DNA of 44,998 nt from Mycobacterium sp. ST-F2. Lineage in GTDB: Bacteria; Actinomycetota; Actinomycetes; Mycobacteriales; Mycobacteriaceae. This document shows positions 23,595 through 32,156 of this stretch, in pieces; within the stretch, counting starts at the first letter, position 1, and the number at the start of each line of letters is the position of its first letter. Under the pieces are notes generated by a model, which saw only the letters and a program-made list of their open reading frames with translations, did not search any database and was not told the origin of the DNA. The stretch is taken from contig NZ_JMHT01000076.1 of the NCBI RefSeq assembly GCF_001905655.1, positions 1-44,998 on the forward strand, written 5' to 3'. A program made the translations under genes and the position numbers.

Positions 23595-23786
23595 TCAGCA
23601 GCAGCGGCTCTGGGGGTTGACCTCGGCAGCGCGGTGCCGGGCCTTCCAGTACTCGCGCTCGGTCAGCGCCGGCTCGCCGGGGTGCGTGCGACGGCGATGT
23701 TCCAGGTATCTCGCGTAGTGGTTGTCGCCCATCAATGATGACCAGTACCAACGGGCCTGGCGGGCGAACTCGGTAGCGCGTCCCAT
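23595..23786 (-). CDS. YbdD/YjiX family small protein (CstA partner)
   Basis: 63 residues: WYWSSLMGDNHYARYLEHRRR, then EREYWKARH and a C-terminal CC, as in YbdD/YjiX proteins encoded next to CstA/BtsT pyruvate or peptide transporters; in E. coli the small partner is needed for BtsT-type uptake. Its start lies inside the 3' end of the cstA gene (55-base overlap), so translation is coupled. Function: accessory to the transporter, inferred from the conserved pairing. Confidence 0.9.
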   Translation of the reverse strand: MGRATEFARQARWYWSSLMGDNHYARYLEHRRRTHPGEPALTEREYWKARHRAAEVNPQSRCC

Positions 23787-26014
23787 TCCTTCTGCACCTC
23801 CTTCTCGATGTCGGTGGCGATAAGTCCGCGCGGGGCAAACCGTCGTGACGGCACCGGCTCATCTTCGGTCAGCGGTCGGCCGCCGCCGCGAATGGCCTGC
23901 AGGGCAACGATGATGCCCACGAGAACGACGACGACAACCAAGAGGGCGAACACGATGGACAACGTGCCCTGGATGAACGTGTTCCGGATGACGGCGTCGA
24001 TCTGATCGGGGTTCTTGGCGGACCCGAACGTCGTCTTACCGGCGGCCTTGGCCGCGACATACTGCGAATGCTGTTGCCAGTAACCGATTTTGGGATCGTG
24101 GGAGAAGATCTTCTGCCACGACGCGGTGAGGGTGACGAGGGCGTCCCAGAACAGGGGCAGTCCCGGAATCCACGCCCATTTCAGCAGGCCCTTCTTGACC
24201 ACCACGACGGTGACGACTGTCAGCGCGATGGCCGCGAGCAGCTGGTTGGCGATGCCGAACAACGGGAACAGGGTGTTGATGCCACCGAGCGGATCGGTGA
24301 CGCCCATCAGCAGGATGCTGCCCCAGCCCGCGACCACGAGCAGGCTGCAGGTCCAGGCGCCGACGCGCCAGCTGGGATCGCGCAGTTTCCGCAGCGGCCC
24401 ACCGAGATTGCCCAGGGCGTCGGACAACATGAAGCGGGCGACGCGCGTGCCGGCATCGACGGTGGTCAGGATGAACAGCGCCTCGAACATGATCGCGAAG
24501 TGGTACCAGAAGGCCTTCATGCTCGCGCCGCCGAACACCTGGTGCAGTACTTCGGACATGCCCAGCGCCAGTGTCGGAGCGCCGCCGGTGCGGGAGACGA
24601 CCGAGTGCTCACCCACGTCGGTGGCCGCGGCGGTGATCTGCGCCGGGGTGATCGGCGCTCCTGACAGGCCCAGCCCGTTGGCGTAGGTGGCTGCCGTGGC
24701 CGCGCTGCTGCCTGTCGCCGCGGCCGGAGAGTTGATCACGAAGTACAGGTGCTGATTGAGGATTGCCGCCGTGATGAGCGCCATGATCGCGACGAACGAC
24801 TCGGTGAGCATGCCGCCGTAACCGATGAGCCGCGTCTGCCCTTCCTTCTCCAGCAGCTTCGGTGTGGTGCCCGACGAGATCAGCGAATGAAATCCCGACA
24901 GCGCGCCGCACGCGATGGTGATGAACAGGAAGGGGAACAGCGCTCCGGCGAACACCGGGCCGTTGGCCCGGGTGGCGAACTGGGACACCGCGGGCGCCGA
25001 CATGACCGGGTGGGCGATGAGGATGCCGACCGCCAGCAGTGAGATGGTGCCGACCTTCATGAACGTCGACAGGTAGTCACGCGGCGCGAGCAGGAGCCAC
25101 ACGGGCAGCACCGACGCGGCCAGGCCGTAGACGATGATGCACCACGACAATGTCACCTTGGACAGCGTGAACCAGTCTGCACCCCAGGAGGTTTCAGCAA
25201 CCCAGCCGCCGGAGATCACCGCAAGCAGCAGCAGCGCGACGCCGATCAGCGTCACCTCGGACACCCGGCCGGGCCGCAGGTACCGCAGATACAGCCCCAT
25301 GAAGATCGCGATCGGAATGGTCATCGCGATGGAGAACACGCCCCACGGGCTTTCCGCCAGCGCGTTGACCACCACGAGCGCCAGCACCGCCAGCAGGATC
25401 ACCATGATCACCAGCACCGCGACGATCGCGGCCACGCCGCCGATGGGGCCGAGTTCGTCGCGTGCCATCTGGCCGAGGGACCGCCCACGCCGCCGCGTCG
25501 AGATGACCAGCACCAGGTAGTCCTGCACACACCCGGCCACGACAGCGCCGACGATGATCCAGATGGTGCCCGGCAGATAACCCATCTGCATGGCCAGCAC
25601 CGGTCCGACGAGCGGGCCGGCGCCGGCGATGGCGGCGAAGTGATGGCCGAACAGGACCCGACGGTCTGTCGGCATGTAGTCGGTGTCGTTCTCCAGGAGC
25701 TCGGCCGGAGTGGCGTGATCGTCGCGGGGTTTGACGATCTTCATCTCGATCAGCCGTGCGTAGAACCGGTAGCCGATGACGTAGGTACAGATCGCCGCGA
25801 TGACGAACCACACCGCGTTGACCGTCTCGCCGCGGGCGAAGGCGATCACGGCCCACGCCACGGCGGCGAGCAGCGCGATGACGCCGAAGATCACCCGATG
25901 GCGAGTGGTGATGGGCGAGCGGTCGATGATCGCGACCGGCGGCAGGTCCGGATCGGTACGCACATAGGTGACGTCACCGACGGACTCGTCGGGGTGCGCG
26001 GTGGCTGGTGACAT
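23732..26014 (-). CDS. cstA: Carbon starvation protein CstA (peptide/pyruvate transporter)
   Basis: 760 residues with many membrane helices; visible family segments include RRVLFGHHFAAIAGAGPLVGPVLAMQMG, which continues into YLPGTIW, then GYRFYARLIEMKI, and GFHSLISSGTTPKLLEKE. CstA/BtsT proteins import pyruvate or peptides under carbon limitation. The ATG at 26014 is chosen; another ATG three codons upstream (26023) is equally possible. It lies 44 bases downstream of ligB and overlaps ybdD, in the order SorA-like, ligB, cstA, ybdD on the minus strand. M. tuberculosis also has cstA (Rv3063) next to ligB (Rv3062), supporting orthology. Confidence 0.93.
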   Translation of the reverse strand: MSPATAHPDESVGDVTYVRTDPDLPPVAIIDRSPITTRHRVIFGVIALLAAVAWAVIAFARGETVNAVWFVIAAICTYVIGYRFYARLIEMKIVKPRDDHATPAELLENDTDYMPTDRRVLFGHHFAAIAGAGPLVGPVLAMQMGYLPGTIWIIVGAVVAGCVQDYLVLVISTRRRGRSLGQMARDELGPIGGVAAIVAVLVIMVILLAVLALVVVNALAESPWGVFSIAMTIPIAIFMGLYLRYLRPGRVSEVTLIGVALLLLAVISGGWVAETSWGADWFTLSKVTLSWCIIVYGLAASVLPVWLLLAPRDYLSTFMKVGTISLLAVGILIAHPVMSAPAVSQFATRANGPVFAGALFPFLFITIACGALSGFHSLISSGTTPKLLEKEGQTRLIGYGGMLTESFVAIMALITAAILNQHLYFVINSPAAATGSSAATAATYANGLGLSGAPITPAQITAAATDVGEHSVVSRTGGAPTLALGMSEVLHQVFGGASMKAFWYHFAIMFEALFILTTVDAGTRVARFMLSDALGNLGGPLRKLRDPSWRVGAWTCSLLVVAGWGSILLMGVTDPLGGINTLFPLFGIANQLLAAIALTVVTVVVVKKGLLKWAWIPGLPLFWDALVTLTASWQKIFSHDPKIGYWQQHSQYVAAKAAGKTTFGSAKNPDQIDAVIRNTFIQGTLSIVFALLVVVVVLVGIIVALQAIRGGGRPLTEDEPVPSRRFAPRGLIATDIEKEVQKEWDALPSSPARPVGTGHH

Positions 26015-26058
26015 GCCCCACATCCTGTCACCGGCCGCTCCAAAAAGCCGGGTAACAC

Positions 26059-27582
26059 TCAGCGTTCGTACAGCGACCGGACGGTATCGACGGTATCCGC
26101 GTCGTCCGCGCGCTTGTCTTCCCGGTAGCGCAGCACCCGGGCGAAGCGCAGCGCCATCCCGCCGGGATAACGGCTCGAGCCCTGCACGCCGTCGAACGCG
26201 ATCTCCACCACCTGCTCGGGCCGCAGCTTCACCACATAGCCGTCCAGCGGGCCGTCGGCCAGTTCGGTGAACCGTGCGGTCTGCCAGTCCAGCATCGCGT
26301 CGGTCATGCCCTTGAAAGTCTTGCCCAGCATCACGTATCCGCCGGTCGCCGGGTCGCGGGCGCCGAGGTGGATGTTCGACAGCTTGCCCGTGCGCCGCCC
26401 GGAACCCCACTCGACCGCAAGCACCACCAGATCCAGGGTGTGTACCGGCTTGACCTTGAGCCAGCCGGCGCCGCGCCGGCCGGCCTCGTACGGCGACGCC
26501 GGGTGCTTGGCCATCACGCCTTCGTGACCGGCGGCCAGCGTCTGGTCGAGGAACTGTTGGGCGACAACCGAATCGGCGGTGACACAGCGGCGTACCCGGA
26601 GCGGTTCGGGCACCACCTCGTCCAGTGCCTCCCGGCGCTGGGCGGCCGGCAGGTCCAGCAGGTCGGTGCCGTCGCGGTGCAGGATGTCAAAGAAGAACAC
26701 CGAAAGCGGTTGCGCCCCATCATCGGAGCGCTTGCCGATGCGGGAGGAGGTCACCTGGAACCGGTGCGGCCGCCCGTCGGGGCGCAGGGCCAGGGCCTCC
26801 GCGTCGGCGATGAGGTCGGTGACGGGCAGCGCCAGAACGGCGTCCACCACGTCGGGCACCCGGGCGGTGATGTCGTCCAGGCTGCGGGTGAAGACCGACA
26901 CCTCGGTGCCGGCCCGATGGATCTGCAGCCGCACCCCGTCCAACTTGGTCTCGAATATCGCTGCGCCACCGAGTTTTTCGAGGGCATCACCGACATCCAT
27001 GGCCGTCTGGGCGAGCATGGGGCTGACCGGCCTGCCGACGGTGAGAGTGAAGCGCCGCAAGCCGTCGGCGCCGTCGGCCATTGCGGCCGCCGCCACCGTG
27101 GCGAGGTCTCCGCTGAGCATGGCGGCGCGGCGCACGTCGGCAGCCGGGAGTCTGGCGGCCTTCGCCACCGCGTCGGCCATCACCCCGGCCAGCGCGCCCT
27201 GGCGCAGCCCACCGCTGAGCAGCCCACGCAGAAACGCCTGCTCGCCTTCTGTGGCCGCCCCGAACAGGGTGTGAAGCAGCGCGGTGCGGGCGGCGGCCGA
27301 GCCCCGGCCGGCGACGGCCTTGATGGCCGAGAAGGTGGCGTGGACTTCCGTGACGGTCAGGGCCGGGTCGTCGGCCGGCGACGGCAGCGAGCGCAGGGCT
27401 GCCCAGCCGACTCCGATCTGCCGTTGCGGCAGCTCACCGGACAACCAGTCGACGACGATGGCGACGGTCGCCGGCTCGTCGGCGGCGGCACCGAGCAGGC
27501 TCGCGATCCGTGCGATCTTCGCCGTCCGGGCAGCTGCGGCACCGACCTCGGCTGAGGCCGTGGCGACGTCGGTGAGGAGCAC
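26059..27582 (-). CDS. ligB: ATP-dependent DNA ligase LigB
   Basis: 507 residues, the exact length I recall for M. tuberculosis LigB (Rv3062). The nucleotidyl-acceptor lysine is K213 in ETKLDGVRLQIHR (motif I); FTRSLDDIT (motif Ia/III region), EGVMAKHP (motif IV) and WLKVKP (motif V) follow, with an N-terminal DNA-binding domain (1-190) and a C-terminal OB fold. It seals nicks using ATP; it is non-essential beside NAD-dependent LigA and is thought to act in repair. It sits between the SorA-like gene and cstA in a minus-strand operon. Confidence 0.95.
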   Translation of the reverse strand: MLLTDVATASAEVGAAAARTAKIARIASLLGAAADEPATVAIVVDWLSGELPQRQIGVGWAALRSLPSPADDPALTVTEVHATFSAIKAVAGRGSAAARTALLHTLFGAATEGEQAFLRGLLSGGLRQGALAGVMADAVAKAARLPAADVRRAAMLSGDLATVAAAAMADGADGLRRFTLTVGRPVSPMLAQTAMDVGDALEKLGGAAIFETKLDGVRLQIHRAGTEVSVFTRSLDDITARVPDVVDAVLALPVTDLIADAEALALRPDGRPHRFQVTSSRIGKRSDDGAQPLSVFFFDILHRDGTDLLDLPAAQRREALDEVVPEPLRVRRCVTADSVVAQQFLDQTLAAGHEGVMAKHPASPYEAGRRGAGWLKVKPVHTLDLVVLAVEWGSGRRTGKLSNIHLGARDPATGGYVMLGKTFKGMTDAMLDWQTARFTELADGPLDGYVVKLRPEQVVEIAFDGVQGSSRYPGGMALRFARVLRYREDKRADDADTVDTVRSLYER

Positions 27583-27618
27583 GAGTTCAGCTTGGCACGG
27601 GGGTCCGACACAGCGCGG

Positions 27619-29151
27619 TCAGGCGACGGTGAAGGACACCGAGTGCCAGCCCGTCGCGCCGTCGGGCACGGCCCCGGCGACCTCGGAGGTCTGGACCGCG
27701 CCGGTGTTGTCGGTGGCGCGGACGGTGATGGTGTGGTGTCCGGGCTGGTCTGCCTGCCAGGTGTAGCTCCACAACCGCCAGGTGTCGTTCGAGTAGGCGG
27801 CGCCCAGCGTGGCCGGCTGCCATGGGCCGTCGTCGATGCGGACCTCGACCGAGCGGACGCCGCGGTGCTGCGCCCAGGCGACGCCGCCGAAGGTCGCCGT
27901 ACCCATCGGCACGCCGGAGCCGGCGCGGGGCACGTCGATGCGCGACTCGGTCTTGATGGGGCCATGGGCTGACCAACCCAGCCTGGTCCAATAGGCCTGG
28001 GCCCGATCGAATCTGGTGAGTTCGAGGTCGACGAGCCATTTGGTCGCCGAGACGTAGCCGTACAAGCCGGGCACCACCAGCCGCGCCGGGTAACCGTGTT
28101 CGGTGGGTAGCGGCTCGCCGTTCATGGCGACGGCGAGCAGCGCGTCGCGGTTGTCGGTCAGCGCCTCGACCGGGGTGCCCGCGGTGAAACCGTCGATGGA
28201 CTTGGACAGCACCATGTCGGCATCGGAGTGGACGCCGGCGCGCGCCAGCAGGTCGCGCACCCGGTAGCCCGTCCAGGTGGCGTTCGATATCAGGTTGCCG
28301 CCCACCGGGTTTGACACGCACGTGAGGGTCACCACCTTGTCGATCGCCTCGAACTGCGACAGTTCGTCGAAGCGGAAGGTGACCTCGCGATCGACCATCC
28401 CGTGAATCCGCAGCCGCCAGTCCTGCCGTTGCACCTGCGGAACGGACAGTGCCGTGTCGATGCGGTAGAAGTCGGCGTTCGGGGTGATGAACGGCGCCAG
28501 GTCCACGCCGGCGGGTTGCACGTCCGGCGGGATCGGCGGGCCGGGGACCTTGGGGGCCGGCGGAATGTAGGCCTTGCGGTCGCCCGCGGCCGACGACGCC
28601 GCACGGCCCACGATGGTCCCGATCACGCCGGCCAGGGTCCCGGCGGCCAGGAAACCCAGCGCCGCCAGCGACTGCCGTCGGCCGGGATCGGTGGCCGCAT
28701 CGGTGTCCGGGCGCGGCTCAGGGGCACTGAAGCGTCCCGACACCAGCAGCCGCAGCACCGCGATGCCGGCCGCCGCGCCGACGAGCGACGGGACGACGTC
28801 GACGGGGCGGGCACCGGCGCGGGACAGCACCGCGGCGCTGCCCAGCACGCCGGCCAGCCCGAGGGCGATGCTGCCGATCTTCCGATCTTCGAATTGTGCT
28901 GCGGCCATGGCGATCACGGCGATGGCCACGAGCACCGCTACGGTGAGGAACAGTTTGTCGTTGGTGCCGAAGGTCTGGATGGCCCACTCTTTGAGTGGGC
29001 CCGGCGTCAGGTCGATGACCACCGATCCGACTGCGGTGCGGGAATCGGCGTGCGGCCCAAGCGGAATCGCCAGGAGCGCGGCCACACCGAGCGCGACGGC
29101 GGCGGCCGCCAGACCGGCGAGCGATCGGTGCGGGTCCAGTCGAAGTGCCAC
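27619..29151 (-). CDS. Membrane molybdopterin-dependent oxidoreductase (sulfite oxidase/YedY-like)
   Basis: 510 residues. About five hydrophobic segments lie in residues 10-185, followed by a Pro-rich linker and a sulfite-oxidase catalytic domain. C278 in VTLTCVSNPVGGNLISNATW is the expected molybdenum-coordinating cysteine. The C-terminal Mo-co dimerisation domain (EVRIDDGPWQPATLG, WSYTW) is complete. It resembles M. tuberculosis Rv0218 in architecture, and the catalytic part is likely periplasmic. A Tat signal is unclear (GRRQSLAALGF near 157 is an internal RR segment before the last helix). It is the first gene of the operon with ligB and cstA, 36 bases from ligB; whether this link is functional is unclear. 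Substrate unknown. Confidence 0.87.
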   Translation of the reverse strand: MALRLDPHRSLAGLAAAAVALGVAALLAIPLGPHADSRTAVGSVVIDLTPGPLKEWAIQTFGTNDKLFLTVAVLVAIAVIAMAAAQFEDRKIGSIALGLAGVLGSAAVLSRAGARPVDVVPSLVGAAAGIAVLRLLVSGRFSAPEPRPDTDAATDPGRRQSLAALGFLAAGTLAGVIGTIVGRAASSAAGDRKAYIPPAPKVPGPPIPPDVQPAGVDLAPFITPNADFYRIDTALSVPQVQRQDWRLRIHGMVDREVTFRFDELSQFEAIDKVVTLTCVSNPVGGNLISNATWTGYRVRDLLARAGVHSDADMVLSKSIDGFTAGTPVEALTDNRDALLAVAMNGEPLPTEHGYPARLVVPGLYGYVSATKWLVDLELTRFDRAQAYWTRLGWSAHGPIKTESRIDVPRAGSGVPMGTATFGGVAWAQHRGVRSVEVRIDDGPWQPATLGAAYSNDTWRLWSYTWQADQPGHHTITVRATDNTGAVQTSEVAGAVPDGATGWHSVSFTVA

Positions 29152-29252
29152 ACCGCCACAGTACGACGCACCGGGAGAGCGGGCCCCGAATGAAAACGGA
29201 TCGTAAGAAATTGCTGTCCGCCGCGCTGATGTCGGGCCAGAATCGGTGCATC

Positions 29253-30305
29253 ATGCAGCCGACTCTGACCGATCGTGACCGAGACATCGTCCAGAACTGG
29301 ATCCGAGCGGAGGGGCTGGGTGAGCACGTCACCGACGTCGAGCCGCTGACCGGCGGTACCCAGAACATCGTGGTGCGGTTGCACATCGACGGCCGGCCGG
29401 TCGTGCTGCGCCGTCCTCCGCTGCATCCGCGGCCGACGAGTGACAAGACCATGCAGCGTGAGATCGCCGTGCTGCGGACCGTGGCCGGCACGTCGGTGCC
29501 ACATCCCGCGTTCATCGCCGGCTGCGAGGACCCGTCGGTGCTCGGTGTCGTCTTCTATCTGATGGCCGAGGTCGACGGCTTCAACCCCGGCGAGGAGTTG
29601 TCGCCTGCTTACGCCGCCGATGCGAATCTGCGGCACGACGTCGGGCTGTCGTACGCGGCGAGCCTCGCGCAGCTCGGCAACGTCGCGTGGGAGGGCAGCC
29701 CACTTGCGGCCATCCGCAAGCCGGGATCGTTTGTGGCACGCCAGGTTCCACAGTTCGTCGGACTGCTGCAGAGCTATCGGCACGACCACTACGACCCCGA
29801 ATCGCTGGACGGGGTCGCGCAACTGGCGACCTGGTTGACCGACAACCGGCCACCCGACGGCGAGCCCGGCATCATGCACGGCGACTGCCATCTGAACAAC
29901 GTCATGCTGCGGCCCGACCGGCCGGAGCTGGCGGCGTTCGTCGACTGGGAGATGTGCACCGTCGGCGACCCGCTGCTGGACCTGGGCTGGATGCTGGTGT
30001 GCTGGCCGACCGCGCCCAATGCCATCGTCGTCGGGGCCGCGCTGGCCGAGGCCGGCGGCCTGGCGGGGCGGGATGAACTGCTCGATGCCTACCTCGCTGC
30101 GGGCGGCCGGCCCACCGAGCACCTCGACTGGTACATCGCGATGGCCTGCTTCAAGCTGGGCATCGTCATCGAGGGCACCTGGTCGCGGTTCCTGGCGGGT
30201 TTAGCCGACCGGGAGGCGGGGGAGAAGCTGCACGCCTCGGCGACCGAGCTGATCCACCTGGGGGTCCGGGTTGCCAAGGGCGACAACCCGTTCGCCTACC
30301 GGTAG
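29253..30305 (+). CDS. APH-fold phosphotransferase (ACAD10/FadE36-like kinase)
   Basis: 350 residues from the ATG at 29253; an in-frame ATG at 29190 with a GGGAG sequence upstream is possible, but its extra residues are unlike the family. The kinase signature is MHGDCHLNNVML (catalytic D211) and FVDWEMCTVGDP (metal D231). These proteins, misnamed FadE36 in M. tuberculosis, phosphorylate small molecules such as 4-hydroxy acids or CoA esters before acyl-CoA processing. It diverges from the SorA-like gene, and its 3' end overlaps the convergent TauE gene by 10 bases through a perfect palindrome. Confidence 0.88.
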   Translation: MQPTLTDRDRDIVQNWIRAEGLGEHVTDVEPLTGGTQNIVVRLHIDGRPVVLRRPPLHPRPTSDKTMQREIAVLRTVAGTSVPHPAFIAGCEDPSVLGVVFYLMAEVDGFNPGEELSPAYAADANLRHDVGLSYAASLAQLGNVAWEGSPLAAIRKPGSFVARQVPQFVGLLQSYRHDHYDPESLDGVAQLATWLTDNRPPDGEPGIMHGDCHLNNVMLRPDRPELAAFVDWEMCTVGDPLLDLGWMLVCWPTAPNAIVVGAALAEAGGLAGRDELLDAYLAAGGRPTEHLDWYIAMACFKLGIVIEGTWSRFLAGLADREAGEKLHASATELIHLGVRVAKGDNPFAYR

Positions 30306-30308
30306 GCG
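30293..30308. repeat. 16-base perfect palindrome spanning two convergent stop codons
   Basis: CGCCTACCGGTAGGCG encodes a terminal Ala-Tyr-Arg and a TAG stop on both strands, so the kinase (plus) and the permease (minus) end in the same tripeptide. It may also act as a short bidirectional hairpin. Confidence 0.85.
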
Positions 30309-31045
30309 TCGTAGCCCAGTTTGACCGCCAGTGCCAGACCGGCCACCGCAATGGCCAGCCGCAATGGGGTCGCGGGTGCGTGGCGGACCACGATCGGACC
30401 GAGCCGGGCGCCGACCAAGCAACCCAGGCCGAGCGGCCACACGGCAATCCAGTGCACCGGCGCCAGCGCGATGAAGCCAATGCCGGCAACACCGTTGGCC
30501 GCGCCGAGGACGACGTTCTTGGCGGCGTTGGCATGCGCGAGCGATTCACTGCCGCCGTGCAGGAACAGCGCCAGCAGCATCACGCCGGCGGCGGCGCCGA
30601 AATATCCGCCGTACAAACAGATCGCGAAGATGGCGACGGAGATCAGCACCGAACGCCAGCGGCCGGGCTCGTCGTCCGCGCCGCGGCGCTGCGGTATCGC
30701 GATGGTGAGGCTCGACAGCGCCAGCAGGATCGGCACCACGTCTTCGAAACCCTCTGCGGGAAGGGACAGCAGTAGCGCGGCGCCGGCCGCGCCGCCGAGG
30801 ATCGCCATCGGCAGGACCCGGCGCAGCCAGCGGCCCATCCCCTCGAGTTCGGGGAGCGAACCCCACACCGATCCGATGGTGTTGAACGTCAGCGCGACGG
30901 TGTTGGTGACGTTGGCCGCCACCGGCGGCAGCCCCGCCATCAGCAGCGCCGGGTACGTCGCGACGGACGCCAGGCCCGCGATGCTTCCGGTCAGGCCGCC
31001 TGCGACACCGGCGGCGAGCAGAAGTAATGCGTGCTGCCAGCTCAT
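30296..31045 (-). CDS. TauE/SafE-family sulfite/sulfonate export-type permease
   Basis: 249 residues, hydrophobic throughout with about eight membrane segments. The N-terminal AAGVAGGLTGSIAGLASVATYPALL and the repeat-like GGYFGAAAGVMLLALF in the second half are the paired family motifs. TauE/SafE proteins move organosulfur compounds or sulfite. The ATG at 31045 is chosen; the 36 codons upstream run into the intergenic palindrome and are not family-like. It is divergent from the nucleotidyltransferase-Fic pair. The nearby SorA-like sulfite-oxidase-type gene hints at shared sulfur chemistry, but the two are not cotranscribed. Confidence 0.87.
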   Translation of the reverse strand: MSWQHALLLLAAGVAGGLTGSIAGLASVATYPALLMAGLPPVAANVTNTVALTFNTIGSVWGSLPELEGMGRWLRRVLPMAILGGAAGAALLLSLPAEGFEDVVPILLALSSLTIAIPQRRGADDEPGRWRSVLISVAIFAICLYGGYFGAAAGVMLLALFLHGGSESLAHANAAKNVVLGAANGVAGIGFIALAPVHWIAVWPLGLGCLVGARLGPIVVRHAPATPLRLAIAVAGLALAVKLGYDAYR

Positions 31046-31073
31046 CGCGGCAAACCCTACAACCTGGCGATTT

Positions 31074-31112
31074 GTGCACGAAAATCCGCGCCGACCGCGG
31101 AAAATCGTGCAC
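31074..31112. repeat. 39-base interrupted palindrome in a divergent promoter
   Basis: Perfectly symmetric about 31093: GTGCACGA (31074-31081) pairs with TCGTGCAC (31105-31112), and CCGCG (31086-31090) with CGCGG (31096-31100), separated by A-rich internal loops and a 5-base loop. The two GTGCACGAAA boxes are also direct repeats 33 bases apart. It lies between the permease and the nucleotidyltransferase gene. It is either an operator pair or a member of a dispersed repeat family. Confidence 0.65.
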
Positions 31113-31151
31113 GAAACACGGAAGTAACTGTCGTCCGATAGAAACGTCTGC

Positions 31152-32156
31152 ATGTCCTCCGCTGTGTCTGGTGTCGATGCCGCCGTGGCCGCGATCCACG
31201 CGGCGGACGGCGAGGACGCGCTGCGGACCGGAATCGAGCAGGGTCTGCAGGCGGCGCGGGCGGCGGCGCGAGCGTCAACCCCGGCCGTCGACGTCGCGGC
31301 AGCCTGGTCTCAGGTGCTCCGGTCGGCGGTCGCCGCGGCTGTGCGCGTGACGCCCGGCCCGTCCTGGTCGTGGTTCGTGTCCGGCAGTGTGGCGCGCGGT
31401 GAGGCGGTGGCCGGGTCCGATGTCGAGACCCTGGTCGTGCTGCCCGAGGATGCCGCGCGGGACGAGGCACTCGAGGCCGCGGCCGCGGTGCACGCCGTTC
31501 TGGAGAGGTGCGGGGTGCGTGCCGACGCCAACGGGGTGCTGGCCAGCCGGCCGCGGTTCTGCCGGACGACGAGTGCCTGGTCCGACGGCATCGCGCACTG
31601 GACGTCCGACCCGCGCGAGGACCGTGGCGTGGTGATGACGGGCGTGCTGGCCGATTCCCGCGGCGTCCATCCGGCTGACGACGGGGTGGCCGAGGACCTC
31701 TTACGCGCGCAGGTGGTCCGCGCGGCCGTCGGCAACTACCCGGCCCGCCAGTATCTGCTGCAGGACGCCACCACGTTGCGGGCCACGTTTCCGTCCCGGC
31801 TGCGCATGCTGGCCAACCAGGCCGACACCGTCGACCTCAAGCTGGCGGCCATCGATCCGCTGGTGAAGATGGCGCGGTGGGCGGGCGTGTCCGCGGGGTC
31901 CACCGACCTGTCGACGCTGGCTCGGCTCCAGGCTGCCGGTGCGGCGAATGTGCTTGACGCTGATGATGTTTCGACACTGCTGGACTGCTTCGCCGCCTTG
32001 GTGAGATTCCGGTGGACGTCTCGCGCAGGTGGCGATCAGGTGGTGCTGTCGGAGCTTCCGCCGCAGGAGCGGGCCATGCTGCGCAGCGTCGCCCGCGAGG
32101 TGGCCGGCATCAGCCGCAAGCTGACGTACCTCGCCTCGACGTCGGCGTTCCGCTGA
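31152..32156 (+). CDS. DUF294-type putative nucleotidyltransferase
   Basis: 334 residues. The NTase core reads VSGSVARGEAVAGSDVETLVVL (residues 76-97), the G-S-x(n)-[DE]-h-[DE] signature with D90 and E92 as metal ligands. A helical substrate-binding domain like that of DUF294 proteins (GlnD-related) follows. No CBS or cyclic-nucleotide domain is present, unlike many relatives. It probably transfers a nucleotide to a protein or small molecule; the target is unknown. Its stop overlaps the Fic start (TGATG), so these two potential nucleotidyl-transferring enzymes are made together. Confidence 0.8.
   Translation: MSSAVSGVDAAVAAIHAADGEDALRTGIEQGLQAARAAARASTPAVDVAAAWSQVLRSAVAAAVRVTPGPSWSWFVSGSVARGEAVAGSDVETLVVLPEDAARDEALEAAAAVHAVLERCGVRADANGVLASRPRFCRTTSAWSDGIAHWTSDPREDRGVVMTGVLADSRGVHPADDGVAEDLLRAQVVRAAVGNYPARQYLLQDATTLRATFPSRLRMLANQADTVDLKLAAIDPLVKMARWAGVSAGSTDLSTLARLQAAGAANVLDADDVSTLLDCFAALVRFRWTSRAGGDQVVLSELPPQERAMLRSVAREVAGISRKLTYLASTSAFR

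Noticed and set aside
26368..27555. Plus-strand open frame of 395 codons opposite ligB
   Set aside because: LigB motifs on the minus strand are complete; the plus frame has no family features.
29007..30122. Minus-strand open frame over the APH-fold kinase
   Set aside because: Shadow of a gene with intact kinase motifs.
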